42,134 nt of DNA from positions 1 through 42,134 of the forward strand of contig VGTG01000036.1 of NCBI GenBank assembly GCA_016874795.1, written 5' to 3'. The DNA is from Deltaproteobacteria bacterium. Lineage in GTDB: Bacteria; Desulfobacterota; Binatia; UBA12015. Below are positions 17,837 to 25,116 of the stretch, piece after piece (position 1 is the stretch's first letter; each line of letters starts with the position of its first letter). The translations under genes and the position numbers were made by a program. The notes below the pieces were generated by a model. It did no database searches and was not told the DNA's origin. It saw only the letters and a list, made by a program, of their open reading frames with translations.

Positions 17837-18842
17837 CTGCGGGAGGCGTGATCGTTTCCGTGGACGTCGTGGACGCCGCGGCCGTCGTCGGGGGGTTGAG
17901 CTTCTTCACGATCGCGTGCCCTTCGAGGAGGTCCTTCTCGACGTAGTCCTGGAAGCGTTCCTGTACGGCGTCGGCGTAGAGACGCTCCTGGATCTGATCG
18001 CGGACCTGATCGAGCGGCGTGTGCTCCGACGCCTCGATGTCTTCGACGAACAGGAGGTGCACGCCCGCGCCGGTACGCAGCGGCGGACCGTACTTGCCCT
18101 TCTTCAGGGAGAGCGCGACCTGCTCGAGCTCGGGGATCATCTGCCCCTTGCGCATCCAACCGAGATCGCCGCCGTCGGAGGCCTCGGGCCCCTCGGAGAG
18201 CTCACGCGCGACCTGCGCGAACGTCTTGCCGGAGTCGAGCTCCTGGATCGCCGCCTGCGTCTTTCGCGCGACGTCCTTCGTTTCCTCCTCGGAAGCCGTC
18301 GGAGGGAGCACGAAGAAGATCTGCCGCAGGTGCACCGCCGCGGGGTGCGCGTAGTCGTCGATGTGATCGTCGTAGTACTTCTGGATCTCGGCAGGAGTGA
18401 TCGTGACCTCCTGCCGGATCTGGCGCGTCACGAGCTGATTCTTGACGAGCTCCTTCGCAACCTGCGCCTTGTACGTCTCGATCGTAAACCCCTGCTGCCC
18501 GAGCGCCTGCTCGAGTGCGGCGTCGTCGAGGTTGTTCGCGCGCTTGATCTCGGCGATGTAGCGATCGACGTCTTCCTTCGACGCCGAGAGACCGAGACGC
18601 CGGCTCTCGAGACGGACGAGCGTTTCGCCGATCAGGATGTCGAGGGCCTTCTCGCGATCCTCGTCCGTCACCGCGTCCGAGTTGCCGCGAGCGTTCATGC
18701 GGATGAAGCGCTCGAGCTCGAAGGACGTGATTGGAGCGCCGTCGACGGTCGCGACGATGCGATCGACGATCACGGCTCGCGCGGGAACGGCGAGCAGAAG
18801 CGCAGCCAGCAGGGCGAGAGGGACGACTCTTCGTGGCCTCAT
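17784..18842 (-). CDS. surA: SurA-like periplasmic peptidyl-prolyl cis-trans isomerase
   Basis: 352 residues from the ATG at 18842, chosen because it begins a textbook signal peptide (MRPRRVVPLALLAALL, cleaved after ARA). Next come a SurA N-terminal chaperone domain (VDRIVATVDGAPITSFELER) and one parvulin domain at roughly 180-280 (LRQIFFVLPPTASEEE, GGDLGWMRKGQMIPELE). It ends in a Thr/Ser-rich, probably disordered tail. E. coli SurA has two parvulin domains; this form has one, as in many non-enteric bacteria. It helps outer-membrane proteins fold in the periplasm. The tail-encoding sequence overlaps pdxA by 53 bp. Confidence 0.88.
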   Translation of the reverse strand: MRPRRVVPLALLAALLLAVPARAVIVDRIVATVDGAPITSFELERFIRMNARGNSDAVTDEDREKALDILIGETLVRLESRRLGLSASKEDVDRYIAEIKRANNLDDAALEQALGQQGFTIETYKAQVAKELVKNQLVTRQIRQEVTITPAEIQKYYDDHIDDYAHPAAVHLRQIFFVLPPTASEEETKDVARKTQAAIQELDSGKTFAQVARELSEGPEASDGGDLGWMRKGQMIPELEQVALSLKKGKYGPPLRTGAGVHLLFVEDIEASEHTPLDQVRDQIQERLYADAVQERFQDYVEKDLLEGHAIVKKLNPPTTAAASTTSTETITPPADVPTVDDATTGTGDQPG

Positions 18843-18918
18843 GGGCTCCGCCTTTACTCGAAAGGCGCCGCCGTGGCCATGGTGGCGGCGGCCCGGGCGG
18901 CATGCAAAGCCTGCCCGC

Positions 18919-19599
18919 ATGCTTCTCCCGCGCCGTCCGACCCACGTCATCTTCGACATGGACGGCGTGCTCCTCGACACGGAGCAGATCTACACCGACG
19001 TCACTCAGGAGATCGTCGGCCGCTTCGGCAAGATCTACGACTGGAGCGTCAAGCGGCACATGATCGGCCGCCCTTCGATCGACTCGGCTCGCTACCTCGT
19101 CCGGACCCTCGATCTACCGATCGCACCCGAGCAGTATCTCGCCGAGCGGGAAGAGGCGTTCGTGACCCGGATGCCGGAAGCGAAGCGGATGCCGGGTGCT
19201 GCCGAGCTCGTCGCCGCCCTCCGCGCGCACCGGATTCCGACGGCGGTCGCGACGAGCTCGTCGCGGCACCTCTTCGAGCTGAAGACGCAGCGTCACCGCG
19301 ACTGGTTCGCCGGTTTCGACGCGATCGTCGTCGGCGACGATCCCCGCGTCGAGCGCGGAAAGCCGGCACCGGACATCTTCCTGCTCGCCGCGCGCGAGCT
19401 CGGCGCCGATCCGGCGACGTGCCTCGTTTTCGAGGACGCCCCGGCGGGAGTCGACGCGGCGCGCGCTGCCGGGATGATGGTCGTCGGCGTGCCCTATCCG
19501 GGGCTCGAGGTCGAGGCGCTCGCCCTCGCGGACCACGTCGCCGATTCCCTCGCCGTCGTCACGCTGGAGCGACTCGGCGTCGCGGCCGATATCGAGTAG
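18919..19599 (+). CDS. HAD-superfamily phosphatase, beta-phosphoglucomutase/HDHD1-like
   Basis: 226 residues. The ATG at 18919 is the first start giving the normal N-terminus; the frame continues upstream only over the surA region. HAD motifs: I FDMDGVLLDTE (nucleophile Asp13, acid Asp15), II VATSSSR, III Lys of GKPAPDIFLLAA, IV VFEDAPAGVDAARAAGM. The cap domain is of the C1 helical type. The family includes pseudouridine-5'-phosphatases, 2-deoxyglucose-6-phosphatases and sugar phosphatases; the substrate cannot be told. It is 12 bp upstream of the Nudix gene and divergent from surA across 76 bp. Confidence 0.9.
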   Translation: MLLPRRPTHVIFDMDGVLLDTEQIYTDVTQEIVGRFGKIYDWSVKRHMIGRPSIDSARYLVRTLDLPIAPEQYLAEREEAFVTRMPEAKRMPGAAELVAALRAHRIPTAVATSSSRHLFELKTQRHRDWFAGFDAIVVGDDPRVERGKPAPDIFLLAARELGADPATCLVFEDAPAGVDAARAAGMMVVGVPYPGLEVEALALADHVADSLAVVTLERLGVAADIE

Positions 19600-19611
19600 A
19601 GGAGCTCACCG

Positions 19612-20283
19612 ATGGATCTCGAGGTCAGGCACGCCGCCACGGTCATCCTCCTGCGCGACGGTCCGGACGGCCTCGAGACGCTGATGCTCCGCCGCGACTC
19701 GCGCCTCGACTTCGCCGGCGGCCACTGGGTGTTCCCCGGCGGACGCATCGACGAAGCGGATCGCGATCCGGCGCGACCCGACGACGAGCTCGCCACCGCG
19801 GAGCGCGCCGCGATCCGCGAGACGGTCGAGGAAGCGGGCCTGCACGTGAGACCCGGCGACATGGTCGCGTTCTCGCACTGGACGCCGCCGGCGATGGCGG
19901 CGAAGCGCTACTTGACGTGGTTCTTCCTCGCGGCTGCGCCCGACGGCGTCGTCGAGATCGACCAGCACGAGATCCGCGAGCACCAGTGGATGACGCCGCA
20001 GAGCGCACTGCTCCGGCGAAACGCCGGCGAGATCGAGCTGTCGCCGCCGACGTGGATCACACTCGAGCAGCTCGCGGTCTACGTGAGCGTCGAGGACGCG
20101 CTCGCCCAGGCCCGCGCCGCCTCGCCCGAGCGCTTCGAGACGCGCATCGCGTCCGTGCCCGGGGGCATCATCGCCGTGTACCACGGTGACGCCGCCTACG
20201 AGTCAGGCGACCCGGACGCCGTCGGCGGACGTCACCGCTTGTGGATGCTGGGAGACGGCTGGCGCTACGAGCGAAACTGTTGA
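19612..20283 (+). CDS. Nudix hydrolase
   Basis: 223 residues. The Nudix box is recognisable with an insertion between its halves: FPGGRIDEADRD, then ERAAIRETVEEAGL with the catalytic REXXEE glutamates. The protein is longer than minimal Nudix enzymes and has an extra C-terminal domain of about 80 residues. This resembles the mammalian NUDT19/acyl-CoA-pyrophosphatase-like group more than MutT. It probably cleaves a nucleoside diphosphate derivative, possibly acyl-CoA. It is co-transcribed with the HAD gene and converges with the hot-dog operon, with a two-hairpin repeat between the stop codons. Confidence 0.87.
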   Translation: MDLEVRHAATVILLRDGPDGLETLMLRRDSRLDFAGGHWVFPGGRIDEADRDPARPDDELATAERAAIRETVEEAGLHVRPGDMVAFSHWTPPAMAAKRYLTWFFLAAAPDGVVEIDQHEIREHQWMTPQSALLRRNAGEIELSPPTWITLEQLAVYVSVEDALAQARAASPERFETRIASVPGGIIAVYHGDAAYESGDPDAVGGRHRLWMLGDGWRYERNC

Positions 20284-20285
20284 AA

Positions 20286-20380
20286 GAGAGGGGCGCCGCC
20301 CCTCTCCTCCGCGCGGCAAAGCCTAAACTGCGCCTCTTCTCCCCGTTCGCTTTCGCTCGGCCGCGCGCTTCGCGCGCGGA
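20286..20380. repeat. Two-hairpin dispersed repeat, copy A (complete)
   Basis: Hairpin 1 at 20286-20306 has 10-bp arms GAGAGGGGCG/CGCCCCTCTC with a one-base centre. A conserved spacer follows (GCGGCAAAGCCTAAACTGCGCC). Hairpin 2 at 20361-20379 has arms CCGCGCGC/GCGCGCGG with a TTC loop. It fills the convergent gap between the Nudix stop and the stop at 20383. The same layout recurs at 23942 and 29923. It probably acts as a bidirectional terminator or a REP/BIME-type element. Confidence 0.8.
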
Positions 20381-20382
20381 GG

Positions 20383-20799
20383 CTATTGCAATCGGAGCGT
20401 CGCCTTGCCGATGATCGTCTTCGTTCCGGGCTTGGTCTCGCAGAGAAGCTCGACGTCGACGAGCTTCTGACCGCCCTCCTCGCGCTTGCCCGCGACCTTG
20501 CCCGTGCAGGTGACCGGCTCGTCCGGCCACGTGATCGCACGGAACTGGACGTCGAACATCTTGACGCTCGCCGCACCGGCCCAGTTCACGAGGACGTTCG
20601 AGAGAAGACCCATCGAGAACATGCCGTGCGCGAACACCGACGGCATGCCCGCCATCTTCGCGATGCCCTCGTCGTGGTGCATCGGGTTGTAGTCGCCGGA
20701 AGCGCCCGCGTACTTGACGAGGTCGGTCCGGGTCACCTTCGCGTGGACGTACTTCGGGAGCTCGTCTCCCACCTTCACGTCTGCGTAGCGGACCGCCAT
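20383..20799 (-). CDS. MaoC-type hot-dog dehydratase subunit, HadB-like
   Basis: 138 residues. The hydratase 2 signature YAGASGDYNPMHHDEGIAK carries the Asp/His catalytic pair, and FAHGMFSMGLLSNVL follows as in mycobacterial HadB. The family reversibly hydrates enoyl thioesters to (R)-3-hydroxyacyl thioesters. Stop and start of the two hot-dog genes are one base apart, so it probably forms an obligate heterodimer with the product of the gene just upstream (20801-21259). It could serve fatty-acid elongation or CoA-thioester degradation. It is the last gene of its operon, followed after 3 bp by a two-hairpin repeat. Confidence 0.88.
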   Translation of the reverse strand: MAVRYADVKVGDELPKYVHAKVTRTDLVKYAGASGDYNPMHHDEGIAKMAGMPSVFAHGMFSMGLLSNVLVNWAGAASVKMFDVQFRAITWPDEPVTCTGKVAGKREEGGQKLVDVELLCETKPGTKTIIGKATLRLQ

Positions 20800-20800
20800 C

Positions 20801-21259
20801 TCACTGACCCTCCGAAGTCTTGATCAGGAGCGCGCACACGCGCTTTCCCGACTGGTCGTAGAACGCCTGCTCCATCACGTAGATCGTGCGCAGGCCCGAG
20901 CGGCCCTCGCGCGTCGAGATCGACTTCAGCATCGACTTCATCGTCAGCACGTCGCCCGCGTAGATCGGGCGGTCGAACTGGATCTCCGTGCCCTCGTGGA
21001 GGAGCTTCGCGACGTTCCACTTGACGCGCGGTCCTTCGCCGCCCTCGCCCGGATCGGTATCCTGTCCGAGCGCGATCGGGAGCGTCGGCGGGCCGACGAG
21101 GCTCGGGTGGCCTTGTCGCTTCGCCTCGGCCTCGTCGTAGTGGATCGGATCCGTGAGGCCGACGGCCTTCGCGAACTGCCGGATGCGAGCTCGGTCGACG
21201 TGGATCGTGGCGGGCGGACTCTCCTTGCCCACCAGCTCTTGATTGGGGTTTTCGGCCAT
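20801..21259 (-). CDS. MaoC-N/FAS1-type dehydratase subunit, HadA-like
   Basis: 152 residues from the ATG at 21257-21259 (MAENPNQELVGKE). The hot-dog fold features are DRARIRQFAKAVGLTDPIHYDEAEAKRQGHPSLVGPPTLPIAL, typical of the N-terminal MaoC domain (HadA/HadC). That subunit holds the substrate tunnel while the HadB partner carries catalysis. A stop-G-ATG junction joins it to the HadB-like gene, suggesting stoichiometric synthesis. A longer open frame upstream is not coding, as it overlaps the methyltransferase gene. Confidence 0.87.
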   Translation of the reverse strand: MAENPNQELVGKESPPATIHVDRARIRQFAKAVGLTDPIHYDEAEAKRQGHPSLVGPPTLPIALGQDTDPGEGGEGPRVKWNVAKLLHEGTEIQFDRPIYAGDVLTMKSMLKSISTREGRSGLRTIYVMEQAFYDQSGKRVCALLIKTSEGQ

Positions 21260-21273
21260 CGGTCTCGTGCCTC

Positions 21274-21948
21274 CTATCCTTTCAGCTCCTCGGGCCGGCG
21301 CTTGCGGGCGACGGTCAAGCCATCGGACACCGCGAGCATGACGGACTCGACCCGAGGATCGTCTCTCACCTGGTCGTTCAGGGCGCGGATCGCGCGCGTT
21401 CCCGCACGCGCGTCTTCGACGTCGATCACGCGGCCGCCCCACAGCACGTTGTCGAACAGCACGAGGCCGTTCGGGCGGAGGCGCGGCAGGATCTCCGCGA
21501 AGTAGTTCGAGTAGTTCTCCTTGTCGGCGTCGACGAAGGCGAAGTCGAAGATCTCGCTGCGATCGAGCGAAGCAAGCGTCTCGAGAGCGGACGCGATCCG
21601 AATCTCCACGCGCTCCGCGAATCCCGCGCGATCGAGGTAGCGGCGTGCGATGGACGTCCACTCGTCGCTGACGTCGCAGCAGAGGAGCGTGCCGCCCGGC
21701 GGCAGGCCGCGCGCGATCGAGAGCGCGCTGTACCCCGTGAAGGTTCCGACCTCGAGCGCGCGCCGGGCGCCCGAGAGCCGGACGAGCAGCGTCAGCAGGG
21801 CGCCCTGGTCGGCAGCCACCTGCATCATCGAGATCGGGCCGAGATGGCGCGTCTCCTCGGCGAGCTCCGCGAGCAGCGGATCCCGGTCGCTCCGGTGATC
21901 CGCGAGGTACTCGTAGAGATCGGGCGTGAGGGCGGTGAACTTCGACAC
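21274..21948 (-). CDS. Class I SAM-dependent O-methyltransferase, caffeoyl-CoA-OMT-like
   Basis: 224 residues. Motif I LEVGTFTGYSALSIA binds SAM. FDFAFVDADKENYSNYF and LVLFDNVLWGGRV provide the divalent-metal Asp/Asn residues characteristic of the cation-dependent OMT family (caffeoyl-CoA, catechol). The enzyme would methylate a vicinal diol or phenolic substrate; which one is unknown. It sits 14 bp upstream of the HadA-like gene and 71 bp downstream of the diiron gene. Confidence 0.9.
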   Translation of the reverse strand: MSKFTALTPDLYEYLADHRSDRDPLLAELAEETRHLGPISMMQVAADQGALLTLLVRLSGARRALEVGTFTGYSALSIARGLPPGGTLLCCDVSDEWTSIARRYLDRAGFAERVEIRIASALETLASLDRSEIFDFAFVDADKENYSNYFAEILPRLRPNGLVLFDNVLWGGRVIDVEDARAGTRAIRALNDQVRDDPRVESVMLAVSDGLTVARKRRPEELKG

Positions 21949-22019
21949 CGCACTGGACGTATCGAGCCGCCCGAGAGCCTGTCAATTCCGCCGAAACGGG
22001 GCGGCGGAGGGTCTATCGC

Positions 22020-23135
22020 CTACGCGTACTCCGCTTCCTTCAGCTCGCCGAGCACCCAGGCCGCCGTGTCCTCCGGCAGGTCCGGAACGTTCGAGAGGAA
22101 GGATTCGAGGTCGTCGCCGACGACGTTCCCGGAGAAGTTCGCGAGCAGCATCTCGTGATAGTGCTTCGCGACGCGCTCGCTCAGGAGCCCGCAACGACGG
22201 AGCGTCGGGATGACGAAGCCCTGCACGGGTCCGAGGCGGTGCTTCTTGCCGCGCTTCGCCAGGATCTCCGGGATCTCCTTTTGAGCCGACTCGAGCAGCG
22301 CCGCCGCGTCGAGCCCCTCCTCCGTCCAGATCTTGAGGATCGTCGTGAACAGCGTCTGCGCGTTGCGCGCGTCGATCAGCGTCTTCGCCGCCTCGAGCGC
22401 GAAGTCCTCGAGCTCGGTCCGCTGCGCTTCTCCGAGAAGCGGAACGCACCGGTCGACGTACTGCACCCCGTACGCGTGGTGGCGCGACTCGTCGCGCGCG
22501 ACGTAGGTCAGCAGGTCCTTCAGCAGCGGCTCCTCGGTGAGGTTCCGCATCTCGCGAAAGCTGTAGAGCGCGAGACCCTCGACGACGATCTGCATCCCGA
22601 CGAGCTTCTTCAGCCAGTCCTCGGTCTCGAGCGTCGCGTCGAGCACCGCCTTCACCGGCTCCGCGATCGGCTGGATCTCGTCGAGCTTCTCGATGTAGCG
22701 CGCGAACACCTCCACGTGGCGCGCCTCGTCCATCGTCTGCGTCGCCGCGTAGAACTTCGCGTCGGTGTGCGGCACCGCGTTGACGAGCTGCGCCGCGACC
22801 ATCAGCGCGCCCTGCTCGCCGTGCAGGAAGTTGCTCAGACGGAACGCCGCCGTACGGCGCGTGAGCTGGACCTTCGTCGCCGCCGGGAGCGACTGCCAGT
22901 ACGACGTCTCGTCGATCGGCACGCCGGTGCCGAGCGGCGTCTTCGCGAAGAGCTCGAGGTCGATGGGCCTGTCCCAGTCGAGATCGCGCTCGGAGATCCA
23001 CTGTGCTTCGGCCGCCTTCACGTAGAGGCGCCGGAGCTCCTCGACCTCGGCGTCGTAGTTCCACTGGTAGACGACCTTCATGGCCGTATCGAGAGGCGGC
23101 TCCTGCGTGTCGGTCGTGATCTTGAAGTCGCTCAT
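22020..23135 (-). CDS. Ferritin-like diiron-carboxylate protein, candidate oxygenase/desaturase
   Basis: 371 residues, alpha-helical. A full set of diiron ligands can be read: Glu107 (LHGEQGA), Glu137 and His140 (DEARH), Glu186 (VVEGLAL), Glu216 and His219 (DESRHHAYG). The E...ExxH...E...ExxH order is that of ribonucleotide reductase R2, acyl-ACP desaturases, AurF and related oxidases. Substrate unknown. Its ATG overlaps the regulator's stop as ATGA, so the two are translationally coupled. The neighbouring hot-dog dehydratases and FadR-type regulator suggest a lipid or acyl-thioester substrate, an inference from context only. Confidence 0.82.
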   Translation of the reverse strand: MSDFKITTDTQEPPLDTAMKVVYQWNYDAEVEELRRLYVKAAEAQWISERDLDWDRPIDLELFAKTPLGTGVPIDETSYWQSLPAATKVQLTRRTAAFRLSNFLHGEQGALMVAAQLVNAVPHTDAKFYAATQTMDEARHVEVFARYIEKLDEIQPIAEPVKAVLDATLETEDWLKKLVGMQIVVEGLALYSFREMRNLTEEPLLKDLLTYVARDESRHHAYGVQYVDRCVPLLGEAQRTELEDFALEAAKTLIDARNAQTLFTTILKIWTEEGLDAAALLESAQKEIPEILAKRGKKHRLGPVQGFVIPTLRRCGLLSERVAKHYHEMLLANFSGNVVGDDLESFLSNVPDLPEDTAAWVLGELKEAEYA

Positions 23136-23938
23136 CGGGAACCTCCGTTCGCCGCTTCGTGCGCGTCGTGCGCGTCGTCGAGAACACCTTCGTAGAGCTG
23201 TCGAATGACGCCCTGGAGCTCGCGGGCGGCGTCGTCCTTGCGGTCCTCGGCGATCGCTTCGAGACAGCGATCGATCGTCGGCAGCAGCCGGACCGGATCG
23301 CGCCCGAAGCGTCTTCGCGCTCCCGCGAGCGGCGGGGCTTCGAGGAAGGCGCGCGTGCTGCGCGCGAGCATCTGCCAGACCGTGTTGCGGGTCATGTCCG
23401 AGAGGAGGACCAGGATGTCGCGCAGCACGGCGGCGTTTGCCTCCCGGTGGCCGCCCGCGGCGAGACGATCGCGCAGCTCGCGCAGCGCCGCGATCTGGTC
23501 GTCGGTGTGCCGCTCGATCGCGAGACGGCCCATCTCGAGCAGCATCGGCGACATGACCTCGACGAACTCGCTCATCAAGGCGAGGTCGATACGGTCGCCG
23601 TGGAAGATCATCGCCGGGAGCGCGTCGAAGGACGCCTCGGTGCGCGAGCGGACGGTGATCCCGTCGCCGTGGCGGACGGAGACGAGCCCGAGGCCCTCGA
23701 GCACCTTCACGGCGTCGCGGATCGAGGCGCGGTTCACCCGGAACTCCTCCGCGAGGTCGCGCTCGGAGGGGAGCTTCGTCCCGGCCGCGAAGCGGTCGTC
23801 GAAGATCGCGTCGCGAAGCTGCTCGGCGACCTCCTCGTGGAGGCGGCGACGCCGCGCGGGGCGGAACGGGACGACGATCTTGGGGGCGAGCGCCACGACT
23901 GGCTCACTGTTCCACTGGTCCAACCACTTTGTCAACAT
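23132..23938 (-). CDS. GntR-family regulator, FadR subfamily
   Basis: 268 residues from the ATG at 23938. A GTG at 23896 (254 residues) is an equally good start and would leave the operator-like site upstream of the gene. Still further upstream the frame runs into a repeat and is not credible. The winged helix is clear (LHEEVAEQLRDAIFDDRF, GTKLPSERDLAEEF, RASIRDAVKVLEGLGLV), followed by an all-helical FCD ligand domain. It is probably an autoregulated repressor of the downstream diiron-OMT-dehydratase operon, responding to an acyl-CoA or an organic acid. Coupled by ATGA to the diiron gene. Confidence 0.88.
   Translation of the reverse strand: MLTKWLDQWNSEPVVALAPKIVVPFRPARRRRLHEEVAEQLRDAIFDDRFAAGTKLPSERDLAEEFRVNRASIRDAVKVLEGLGLVSVRHGDGITVRSRTEASFDALPAMIFHGDRIDLALMSEFVEVMSPMLLEMGRLAIERHTDDQIAALRELRDRLAAGGHREANAAVLRDILVLLSDMTRNTVWQMLARSTRAFLEAPPLAGARRRFGRDPVRLLPTIDRCLEAIAEDRKDDAARELQGVIRQLYEGVLDDAHDAHEAANGGSR
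23916..23935 (-). promoter_or_regulatory. FadR-type operator overlapping a -35 box
   Basis: TGGTCCAACCA at 23916-23926 fits the FadR-subfamily consensus TNGTNNNACNA exactly. The wider ACTGGTCCAACCACT differs from the E. coli FadR site at only two defined positions. On the minus strand a perfect TTGACA lies at 23935-23930, just before it. A repressor here would cover the promoter spacer. If real, the GTG at 23896 is the true start of the regulator. Confidence 0.5.
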
Positions 23939-23941
23939 ACG

Positions 23942-24221
23942 GAGAGGGGCGCCGCCCCTCTCCTCCACGCGGCAAAGCCTAGCCTGCATTTCTCACCAGA
24001 TCACGTCGCGAGGCGGTCGAGAGTGCCGAAGATTCGCGAGCCTCGGACCGGAGGGCGACGCAGGCGTACTTGAACAGTACGTCGAGGAGCCCGGAGGGAG
24101 AAGCTCGCGAAGATTCGGTGCTATCGGCCGCCGCAGTAGGGATCTGGTGAGAAATGCAGGCTAAGTTGCGCCTCCTCTCCCCGCTCGCCCTCCGCTCGGC
24201 CGCGCGCTGCGCGCGCGGAGG
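23942..24221. repeat. Two-hairpin dispersed repeat, copy B, split by a MITE-like insertion
   Basis: Hairpin 1 is at 23942-23962 and hairpin 2 at 24200-24218 (CCGCGCGC/GCGCGCGG, loop TGC). The conserved spacer (CGGCAAAGCCTA...AGTTGCGCCTCC) is broken at the TA by 180 bp of inserted sequence (23982-24161). Uninterrupted copies A and C give the ancestral form. It lies upstream of the GntR regulator and is separated from the GDPD stop by a further single-hairpin copy. Confidence 0.8.
23982..24161. mobile_element. 180-bp MITE-like element with 21-bp perfect inverted ends
   Basis: Ends at 23982-24002 and 24141-24161 are perfect 21-bp inverted repeats beginning GCCTGCATTTCT. Each end is flanked by TA (23980-23981 and 24162-24163), and comparison with the empty repeat copies shows one TA at the site, so TA was duplicated. 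The interior has no credible ORF. It is centred on GTACT/AGTAC (24066-24080), with further imperfect arm pairing (GCCGAAGATTCGCGAGC against GCTCGCGAAGATTCGGTGC). TA duplication suggests mobilisation by an IS630/Tc1-mariner-type transposase not encoded here. The first 125 bp recur identically at 42010. Confidence 0.8.
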
Positions 24222-24230
24222 GTTCGCTGC

Positions 24231-24303
24231 AACCCCCCGTTCGGACATGAGAATTAGAGAGGGGCGCCGCCCCTCTCCCGCTCGCGGCACAACCCCCCGT
24301 TCG
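24231..24303. repeat. Direct repeat AACCCCCCGTTCG, two copies 60 bp apart
   Basis: Copies at 24231-24243 and 24291-24303 flank a single hairpin-1 copy. This suggests local duplication or insertion of that hairpin unit between short direct repeats. No ORF here is believable. With copy B and the MITE this accounts for the whole gene-free stretch 23939-24321. Confidence 0.55.
24257..24277. repeat. Isolated hairpin 1 of the dispersed repeat
   Basis: A perfect copy of the GAGAGGGGCG/CGCCCCTCTC hairpin, without the usual spacer or hairpin 2, located 45 bp beyond the GDPD stop codon. Confidence 0.65.
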
Positions 24304-24313
24304 ACGACGAACG
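24298..24313. terminator. Hairpin downstream of the GDPD gene
   Basis: Arms CGTTCG/CGAACG with an ACGA loop end 9 bp beyond the stop codon on the minus strand. No U-tract, so only a weak terminator candidate. Confidence 0.35.
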
Positions 24314-24321
24314 GGCTCGAA

Positions 24322-25116
24322 CTAGCGCAGGCCGCGGCGGTGGAAGACGGCGGCGGCGACGGTCGGGCGGTCGGTGATGATCCCGTCCGCGCCCAGGTCG
24401 AGGAGTCGCTCCATCTCGACCTCGTCGTCGATCGTCCAGACGTGGACCTCGAGGCCGAGGTCGTGCGCGAGCGCGACCACCTCCTCGGTCACGACCGGCT
24501 TGCCCATGAACGCCGGCGGCACCTGCAGCGCGACGCCCGGCGGCCGGTAGCCGGCGAGCGTGCCGTCCTGCCAGTGCTGGAGGAAGACGGCGACGTCCTC
24601 GACGGAGAAGCTCGTGATCACGTTCGTCGCGACGGCCCGGATCCGCTCCATGATCGGGCCCTTCTCCGCGGCGAGGAGCACCTGGCGGCGCGCGTCGAAG
24701 CGGTCGAGGACCGCGAGGACGGCCGACTCCATCGCCGGCTCGCTCTGCTTCACCTCGATGTTGAGCGGCACGCCGGGAAACGCCTCGAGGACCTCGGCGA
24801 GTGTCGGCACGCGCACGCCGCGCTCGCGGAAGGGTTGGCTGCCGTCCCCCGAGACGAAGCGCGCGCCCGCGTCGCAAGCGCGGATCTCGGCGAGCGTCTG
24901 CGCGCACGCAAGGCCGCGGCCGTCGGTCGTGCGGTCGAGAGTCTCGTCGTGCAGGACGACGACCTCGCCGTCGGAGGTCGCGCGCACGTCGAGCTCGAGC
25001 CGCTCGCAGCCGGCCGCGAGACCCGCGGCGAACGCCTCGATCGTGTTCTCGGGAGCCTCGAGACCGCCGCCTCGATGAGCGAAGAGACGCGGCCGCGGGC
25101 CCTCGAGGAAGTCCAT
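24322..25116 (-). CDS. Glycerophosphodiester phosphodiesterase
   Basis: 264 residues of the GDPD TIM-barrel family, hydrolysing glycerophosphodiesters to glycerol 3-phosphate and an alcohol. Motifs are FAHRGGGLEAPENTIEAF (catalytic His-Arg, Glu-Asn), ELDVRATSDGEVVVLHDETLDRTTDGRG (metal Glu/Asp and second catalytic His), and IEVKQSEP. No signal peptide, so cytoplasmic. Its ATG shares one base with the ligase stop (TGATG), so the two are translationally coupled. The link with an ACP and an acyl-AMP ligase suggests lipid remodelling or lipid-polymer synthesis. Confidence 0.9.
   Translation of the reverse strand: MDFLEGPRPRLFAHRGGGLEAPENTIEAFAAGLAAGCERLELDVRATSDGEVVVLHDETLDRTTDGRGLACAQTLAEIRACDAGARFVSGDGSQPFRERGVRVPTLAEVLEAFPGVPLNIEVKQSEPAMESAVLAVLDRFDARRQVLLAAEKGPIMERIRAVATNVITSFSVEDVAVFLQHWQDGTLAGYRPPGVALQVPPAFMGKPVVTEEVVALAHDLGLEVHVWTIDDEVEMERLLDLGADGIITDRPTVAAAVFHRRGLR

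Noticed and set aside
18867-18889. GCCGCC/GGCGGC palindrome between surA and the HAD gene
   Set aside because: Inner bases do not pair and GC-rich matches of this size are expected by chance here.
23979-24290. Small ORFs inside the repeat and MITE region
   Set aside because: They run through inverted repeats and hairpins, have no ribosome site and no protein-like composition; non-coding.
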